Assembly (NCBI GenBank): GCA_003513555.1
Contig: DOPG01000330.1
Span: 7,225-18,718 of the forward strand
DNA from: Rhodopirellula sp.
GTDB lineage: Bacteria > Planctomycetota > Planctomycetia > Pirellulales > Pirellulaceae
DNA: 11,494 bases
Direction: 5' to 3'
Part shown: positions 7,435 through 11,494 of the stretch, one piece after another
Layout of the letters: every line of letters starts with the position of its first letter
How positions within the stretch are numbered: position 1 is the first letter of the stretch
Notes under the pieces: generated by a model
Databases searched by the model: none
What the model saw: only the letters and a program-made list of their open reading frames with translations
Told to the model about the DNA's origin: nothing
Position numbers and translations under genes: made by a program

Positions 7435-7510
7435 TCATTCAATATTAAACCCAGTAACAGGGCCTGTGCCAGCACGTTCGGCAGGACATTACCAAATAGA
7501 GTCACAATGC

Positions 7511-7545
7511 AAAAAACGCCGCTAAGTGCTGTACCTAGCGGCGTT
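7511..7545 (-). terminator. Intrinsic (Rho-independent) terminator of the secreted-protein gene
   Basis: A perfect 10-base stem, AACGCCGCTA (7515-7524) with TAGCGGCGTT (7536-7545), around an 11-base loop that can itself pair three more bases. Read leftward, the stem runs into six T (7511-7516), the classic intrinsic terminator layout, about 80 bases after the stop at 7624. Read rightward, no T-run follows, so it acts on the leftward transcript. Confidence 0.85.
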
Positions 7546-7623
7546 CAAAATACCTGCGATTTACCAACGGCTCACGAAGTGACAACCGCTGTCAATTCTG
7601 CCGGCAACCGTCATGAGAACGAT

Positions 7624-8691
7624 TTACTTACGACTTTTCGAAGTCGAGCGTTGAGCGCGTCGCTGTTGATAAGCAATCTTCCTCTGCACCAGTTGATCAA
7701 CACGTTTTGAATCAACGACAAACACTTCAGGGTCATCAATGACAAAGGGAGTCGACCAAGTGCGGCCATTATTGTTATTACAGATATTGAAGAAGAACGA
7801 ATTCAATCGCTCAGCCCGATAACCATACGGCAATTGACTGATCAGGTGATCATCCTTGGTAAGGTCCTCGACCCCAGGCTTTGCAAAGTAATGCACACGG
7901 CCATCAGGACCCATGGACATTCCAAAGGTCCACCAGCCGAATTGCTCGAGGGGGATTTCCTTTGATTTGAAATCATTTCCTCTCGAGTTACTACGAATTT
8001 TCAAGAAAGCTGAGTCCTGCTCGACACCTCGACTGGTTTCGCTTCGAAAGTGAATCCAAAACCCGGGCCAGTAAGGCTCGTTCCGCATTTCGGTTCCCAT
8101 GGCAAACAGACCTTCACGAGGCTTACGAGCAGTTGTCCTTGCGCCAAGACGAATACCAAAATGGGGTCCACTGCGATTTTCCCACAGTGAAGACTCAGGA
8201 AGGTAAACACGGACGACACAACTTGGCACTTCGCGCACCTGCAAGGTAGACCCAATGCGCGTGGCAATGCCCAGGATCAAGTCATCCTGTTGCACATCGT
8301 TCGTATTGCGTCCGGGAATACCTGATCGAAGCGTGCTGATCTGCAGTGCTTTGGTACTACCTGGCAAACCATTACTTGGAGTAGGAATTACTTTGAGCAC
8401 ATCAGGCTGACCACGTTCCGGTCCCTCTGCCCAACGCCTGTTGGTGGAGTACGCCATTGGCCCATAAATCCGCTCGTTCAACTCACGAGAACTTTTGGGC
8501 ATGTTATGCACGAACTTCCACTCATCTGCTTCGAAATCATCGCCCACATAGTCGATTTTGGTGCCGACTCCGGGAACAGGAATTCCATACGAGGAAGTCG
8601 CAGAATACTGACCGTAAACCATTGAGTTCGCCTGCAAACCGAAGCCAGCCAGCAGCAGCCACGCAGCAGTAAGAGTAATTGAATATCGCAT
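7624..8691 (-). CDS. Secreted protein of unknown function, 355 residues
   Basis: I do not recognise a named family. Residues 1-27 form a signal peptide (MRYSIT, a hydrophobic stretch TAAWLLLAGFGLQA, then polar NSMVYGQ), so it is probably exported. The mature part starts with GDDFEADEWKFVHNMPKSSRELNE and later has GPHFGIRLGARTT, EPYWPGFWIHFR and FGWWTFGMSMGPDGRVHYFAKPG. These alternating aromatic strands suggest a beta-sandwich of the concanavalin A/LamG kind, but that is inference only. The C-terminus is basic (QRRAQRSTSKSRK). There is no catalytic motif I can name. The ATG at 8691 gives a proper signal peptide; only a weak TAGG precedes it. It diverges from the DUF1592-family gene across 501 bases and has its own intrinsic terminator at 7511-7545, so it looks monocistronic. 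Similar proteins appear to exist in planctomycetes, but I cannot verify this. Confidence 0.8.
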   Translation of the reverse strand: MRYSITLTAAWLLLAGFGLQANSMVYGQYSATSSYGIPVPGVGTKIDYVGDDFEADEWKFVHNMPKSSRELNERIYGPMAYSTNRRWAEGPERGQPDVLKVIPTPSNGLPGSTKALQISTLRSGIPGRNTNDVQQDDLILGIATRIGSTLQVREVPSCVVRVYLPESSLWENRSGPHFGIRLGARTTARKPREGLFAMGTEMRNEPYWPGFWIHFRSETSRGVEQDSAFLKIRSNSRGNDFKSKEIPLEQFGWWTFGMSMGPDGRVHYFAKPGVEDLTKDDHLISQLPYGYRAERLNSFFFNICNNNNGRTWSTPFVIDDPEVFVVDSKRVDQLVQRKIAYQQRRAQRSTSKSRK

Positions 8692-9035
8692 AACCTAGCC
8701 CATGAGTGATAACAAAGAGCCCCGACCTGATGAGCTCCCTGTTTTGTATCGGACGGTTTTGCAGATGCGCTCAGTTGGTTGGGACAAGTCTCGCCAGCAA
8801 ATTCGCCATCCCCGCTGGGCTTACCTTCCCGGCCCCCCCTTCAGGCACCTCCGCCGGTAAGCTCTGCAGGTTAGGAAGCTTCTGCGGCCCCCCTAGATGA
8901 TGCGTTTTTGACCACCCGACCCCGTGCTGCCGTCTGACTGCCCAGATGCCTGTATCCCAGATGAACGCCTCTGTTGGAGACTACAGACGCCCCCAAGAAG
9001 CCAACGGCCCCCTCGACCGCAACCTCTGCGATTAC

Positions 9036-9078
9036 ATCGAATCCCCTCGATTGCAATTCAAATCGAATCCCCTCGATT
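9036..9078 (+). repeat. Two 17-base direct repeats with internal dyad, operator-like
   Basis: ATCGAATCCCCTCGATT occurs at 9036-9052 and again, identically, at 9062-9078, 26 bases apart. Each copy contains the inverted half-sites ATCGA-N6-TCGAT, and the middle pair (9047-9052 with 9061-9066) forms a further dyad. This layout is typical of a binding site for a dimeric regulator occupying tandem operators. It lies 115-157 bases upstream of the DUF1592-family start. Confidence 0.6.
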
Positions 9079-9085
9079 TTCTCGA

Positions 9086-9091
9086 TATACT
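9086..9091 (+). promoter_or_regulatory. Possible -10 box, TATACT, upstream of the DUF1592-family gene
   Basis: TATACT matches the sigma-70 -10 consensus at five of six positions and sits about 100 bases before the ATG at 9193. No good -35 is seen; the expected -35 region falls inside the second direct repeat (9062-9078), which would suit regulated transcription. A further TCGAT (9082-9086) overlaps the box. Confidence 0.35.
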
Positions 9092-9192
9092 AGGCCAATA
9101 AAGAATCTCGCTCTGGCCAAACAATCCGACTCCCCTCCTGTCGATTGAAGCATCTCTGTTTCCCAACTTCTGCTCGATTCCACCACACCCTG

Positions 9193-11494
9193 ATGACAGC
9201 ACACACCAAGCCCCCACTGGTTTTCATCTACCTTCTTGCTCTGGTCGTCGGCCTTGGTTTAGGTCTCCAGACAACTCAAGGGCAGGAGCCAGCACTGGCA
9301 GAGGAAAAAGACGAAAACCCAACAACACCGCCCAAATTCTTCGACTACCACCAGATCCGGGGTCGGCAGTCGCAACGAAGTGAACAGGGGAGACTGGAAG
9401 GCGAACTGGACTTCTCTCTGCTTGGCAACTCCCGCATGCAAGGCATGGCACAATTTGGTCCTCAGTGGAGCAACAATGCACACCTTTTGTGGGATGGCGT
9501 GATTGGCGACTCGATGAAAAGTTCGTTCGAGGTCAATTCATCCGGCATCTATGATGTTTCAATCCAACTCACACTGGCTGGTGATTACGGACGATTCCAC
9601 ATGACCCTGCCACAAGCATCCATTACCAAGGAGATTGATCTCTACAGCGATCGTGTTGAATTAGCTCCTTTGTTGGTTCTTGAAAATCTCAACCTTGAAG
9701 CAGGTGCCCAGTCAATTGAATTCAAACTGATGGGAGCAAACGCAAAGGCCCGCAAGTTCCAAAACCGCGGATACTTAATGGGTTTGGACTACATTCAATT
9801 GATACGAAAAAATGGACAGCCAGCCCGACCTGTCGTTACCGAATCAACACAGGACAAGGCGAACACCCCAAGTCCACAAAACGAAGAGCAAGCAAAGAAA
9901 CCTGGCGTTGCGACTGCTGATCCTCCTGCATCCATTCAACAGCTGACAACGCAGCAGATTTCGGCGTTCACAAAGGCCTATTGCTCTGACTGCCATCATG
10001 CTGATGCAGAAGAGACCGAGGTCAACTTTCAAATTGGCAACGATGGCCGACCTTGGCACATGGACCCAAAACTGCTTCGCCAAGCGCGAAATGAACTGGC
10101 AGACCATGAGATGCCACCTGAAGACTACTCGGAGCAGCCATCCCCTGAACAACGCGACGCGATGGTTCAGACATTGAACACAATGCTGGCCGACTATCTG
10201 CGAACTCACCAAACCGCGGCACCCACAGCAATGCGGCGGATGACGCGTTACGAATACAACAACGCAGTCCGAGATCTACTGCAACTTCGTGGCGACATCT
10301 ACCCACTTCCTGAAAAAACGCTACGTGCATCTACGCCCTACTTTGAGCCAGCAACAGGACACAGCCCGCGAGCGATCCTGGTGGGTAACCGAACATTGGG
10401 CAAGAATCAGGTCGAGCGTCAAATCCTGACAGGTGTCAATCCTTTCGCAATCGATCTCCAAGCAGAGGGAGGCTTCAACAACCGTGGCGAAGAACTAGGG
10501 TTCTCGCCCATTCTTTTGGAGAGTTTGCTTCGTCTTGGGCGTTCAATTGTGCACAGCCCAGAATTTGATGGCTACTGTGGGTTAACCACTTCGTTGTTTG
10601 AAGCCCCAGACTCACCAAGTAAAAAGCATGCGAATGATTTGGCAAAGGAACGGATTACTAAACTACTCGAGCGAGCTTTTCGCACAGCAATCGATGCTTC
10701 GACCACTAAACGGTATCACGACTATTTCCGTGCAAGGTTTGAAGAAACAAATTCGTTTCGCACAGCAATGAAAGATGTTGTTGCAGCCATCTTGGCATCC
10801 CCGCGTTTTGTCTACCTCGCTGAATCATCAACCACAAGCCAGCCCCAGTTGCTAAGCGGATATGAAATCGCGACACGGTTGTCAATTTTTCTTTGGAGCA
10901 GCATTCCGGATGAAGCATTACTGATCGCCGCTCGTGACGGCAGCTTACTCAAACCCGAGGTGCTTGATGCACAGACTCAAAGGATGTTACTGGATCCCAA
11001 GTGCCATGCATTGACACAGAACTTTGCCCGGCAATGGTTGAGGCTGGATCAACTGGTGACTGCTGTTCCGGATTTTGACCGTTTCCCACGTTACTACTCC
11101 CGCATCGGCTGCGAGCAATGGAAATTTGGTTTGCAAATGATGGTCGAACCCCTGCTGCTGTTCGACAGCATTATGATGGAGGATCGATCAATCATGCTTT
11201 TGATTGACTGTGATTACTCCTACCGGTCAGATGAACTGCAGTCATGGTACAGCGAGGAAAAGCCATTTGGTGATCGTGACAATCGCAATCGTTTCAACAC
11301 CAACCAACAACGATACAGCAAACGCAAATTGACAAATCGCCGAGAGGGTGGAGTGATCACTTCAGCTGCCACCATGACGATGACCTCTTCTCCGCTGAGA
11401 ACGAACCCGATCACGCGAGGCGCATGGGTTGCCACGGTGATCCTCAATCGTCCACCACCCCCGCCACCAGACACGGTGCCCCCAATCGCAGCTC
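9193..11494 (+). CDS. DUF1592-family planctomycete cytochrome c protein, 3' end beyond window
   Basis: The frame is open from ATG 9193 to the right edge: 767 codons, incomplete at the 3' end. Residues about 8-25 are a hydrophobic signal or anchor (PLVFIYLLALVVGLGLGL). Residues 50-206 look like a beta-rich carbohydrate-binding-type module (FEVNSSGIYDVSIQLTLAG; YLMGLDYIQLIRK). A P/Q/E-rich linker follows. A haem site C264-S-D-C267-H268 marks a planctomycete-type cytochrome c domain. Then come DUF1587 (from 347, RRMTRYEYNNAVRDLL), DUF1595 (about 487-542, LLERAFRTAID...AILASPRFVYL), DUF1592 (about 557-700, YEIATRLSIFLW, NFARQWLRLDQL) and DUF1588 (from 717, REGGVITSAATMTMTSSPLRTNPITRG). The usual final DUF1585 would lie past the window. 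Exported, probably redox-active; the substrate is unknown. The stretch that in many relatives separates DUF1587 from DUF1595 is short here. No Shine-Dalgarno site is visible. Confidence 0.92.
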   Translation, partial: MTAHTKPPLVFIYLLALVVGLGLGLQTTQGQEPALAEEKDENPTTPPKFFDYHQIRGRQSQRSEQGRLEGELDFSLLGNSRMQGMAQFGPQWSNNAHLLWDGVIGDSMKSSFEVNSSGIYDVSIQLTLAGDYGRFHMTLPQASITKEIDLYSDRVELAPLLVLENLNLEAGAQSIEFKLMGANAKARKFQNRGYLMGLDYIQLIRKNGQPARPVVTESTQDKANTPSPQNEEQAKKPGVATADPPASIQQLTTQQISAFTKAYCSDCHHADAEETEVNFQIGNDGRPWHMDPKLLRQARNELADHEMPPEDYSEQPSPEQRDAMVQTLNTMLADYLRTHQTAAPTAMRRMTRYEYNNAVRDLLQLRGDIYPLPEKTLRASTPYFEPATGHSPRAILVGNRTLGKNQVERQILTGVNPFAIDLQAEGGFNNRGEELGFSPILLESLLRLGRSIVHSPEFDGYCGLTTSLFEAPDSPSKKHANDLAKERITKLLERAFRTAIDASTTKRYHDYFRARFEETNSFRTAMKDVVAAILASPRFVYLAESSTTSQPQLLSGYEIATRLSIFLWSSIPDEALLIAARDGSLLKPEVLDAQTQRMLLDPKCHALTQNFARQWLRLDQLVTAVPDFDRFPRYYSRIGCEQWKFGLQMMVEPLLLFDSIMMEDRSIMLLIDCDYSYRSDELQSWYSEEKPFGDRDNRNRFNTNQQRYSKRKLTNRREGGVITSAATMTMTSSPLRTNPITRGAWVATVILNRPPPPPPDTVPPIAA

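Larger units (their letters stand above)
7259..7623. other. Spacer between rhomboid and secreted-protein genes
   Basis: Leftward order through this 365-base stretch is: end of the secreted-protein gene, intrinsic terminator (7511-7545), an AT-rich patch near 7440-7450 on the leftward strand (TTTAATATT) that may be promoter sequence, a possible 56-codon ORF (7264-7434), then the rhomboid start. A rightward 110-codon ORF (7378-7710) overlaps the terminator and the gene end and is not called. Confidence 0.5.
8692..9192. other. Divergent intergenic regulatory region, 501 bases
   Basis: This spacer lies between two divergent genes for exported proteins. The left half (about 8810-8900) is C-rich with runs of seven and six C, and holds a 7-base inverted repeat GCTTACC/GGTAAGC (8819-8825, 8856-8862) with a long 30-base loop, possibly chance. 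The right half holds a cluster of TCGAT/ATCGA sites (9036-9178) and a TATACT box. Short ORFs on both strands have no protein-like composition. Confidence 0.55.

Noticed and set aside
7378..7710. Rightward 110-codon ORF between the rhomboid and secreted-protein genes
   Set aside because: It runs through a clear leftward terminator and the end of the secreted-protein gene; shadow ORF.
8819..8862. Inverted repeat GCTTACC/GGTAAGC in the C-rich part of the spacer
   Set aside because: A seven-base stem with a 30-base loop is expected by chance at this scale and has no supporting context.
8871..9056. Leftward 61-codon ORF in the divergent spacer
   Set aside because: Its start lies inside the direct repeat and the composition is Ala/Gly/Arg biased without a family match.
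9036..9078. The two 17-base repeats as a minimal CRISPR array
   Set aside because: Only two copies with a 9-base gap, internal dyads and no cas genes; operator-like sites explain them better.
9844..10330. Leftward ORFs of 102-122 codons within the cytochrome gene
   Set aside because: Antisense to the DUF1592-family coding frame, whose haem site and domains are unmistakable.

Overview
The window looks like chromosomal DNA of a planctomycete, probably Pirellulaceae-like (Rhodopirellula and relatives). This is inferred from gene content, not from a marker gene. The combination seen is a secreted formylglycine-type sulfatase, a large DUF1587/DUF1595/DUF1592/DUF1588 'planctomycete cytochrome' protein, a Tat-signal xylose-isomerase-like TIM-barrel protein, and several secreted or membrane proteins without clear Shine-Dalgarno sites. 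I see no rRNA, tRNA, CRISPR array, insertion sequence, phage gene or toxin-antitoxin pair.

Layout. Positions 11-1773 hold three leftward genes: a small conserved-looking hypothetical (1393-1773), a pyridoxamine 5'-phosphate oxidase-like flavoprotein (654-1292) and a DCC/DUF393 thiol-disulfide oxidoreductase-like protein (11-436). A 357-base spacer precedes a rightward Tat-signal sugar phosphate isomerase/epimerase-like gene (2131-3105). This converges on a leftward DUF6159-type membrane protein (3231-4103). Leftward genes follow: a secreted sulfatase (4303-6021), a rhomboid protease with an extra N-terminal domain (6359-7258) preceded by a possible tiny coupled ORF (7264-7434), and a secreted protein of unknown function (7624-8691). 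A good intrinsic terminator (7511-7545) closes the last of these. A 501-base divergent spacer then leads to a rightward DUF1592-family cytochrome protein (9193 onward), which runs off the right edge.

How they may work together. The sulfatase, the sugar isomerase-like protein and the DUF1592 protein are all predicted to be exported, and planctomycetes often carry such genes for attack on sulfated polysaccharides. Here they are scattered over both strands with their own spacers, so a single polysaccharide operon is not shown. The most distinctive non-coding signal is a cluster of TCGAT/ATCGA half-sites, including two 17-base direct repeats each with internal dyad symmetry, upstream of the DUF1592 gene and next to a TATACT box. 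The second is the 56-codon ORF abutting the rhomboid gene. It lacks an in-frame ATG, but an ATG lies one base out of frame at its 5' end. I do not find convincing evidence of a new defence or mobile system.
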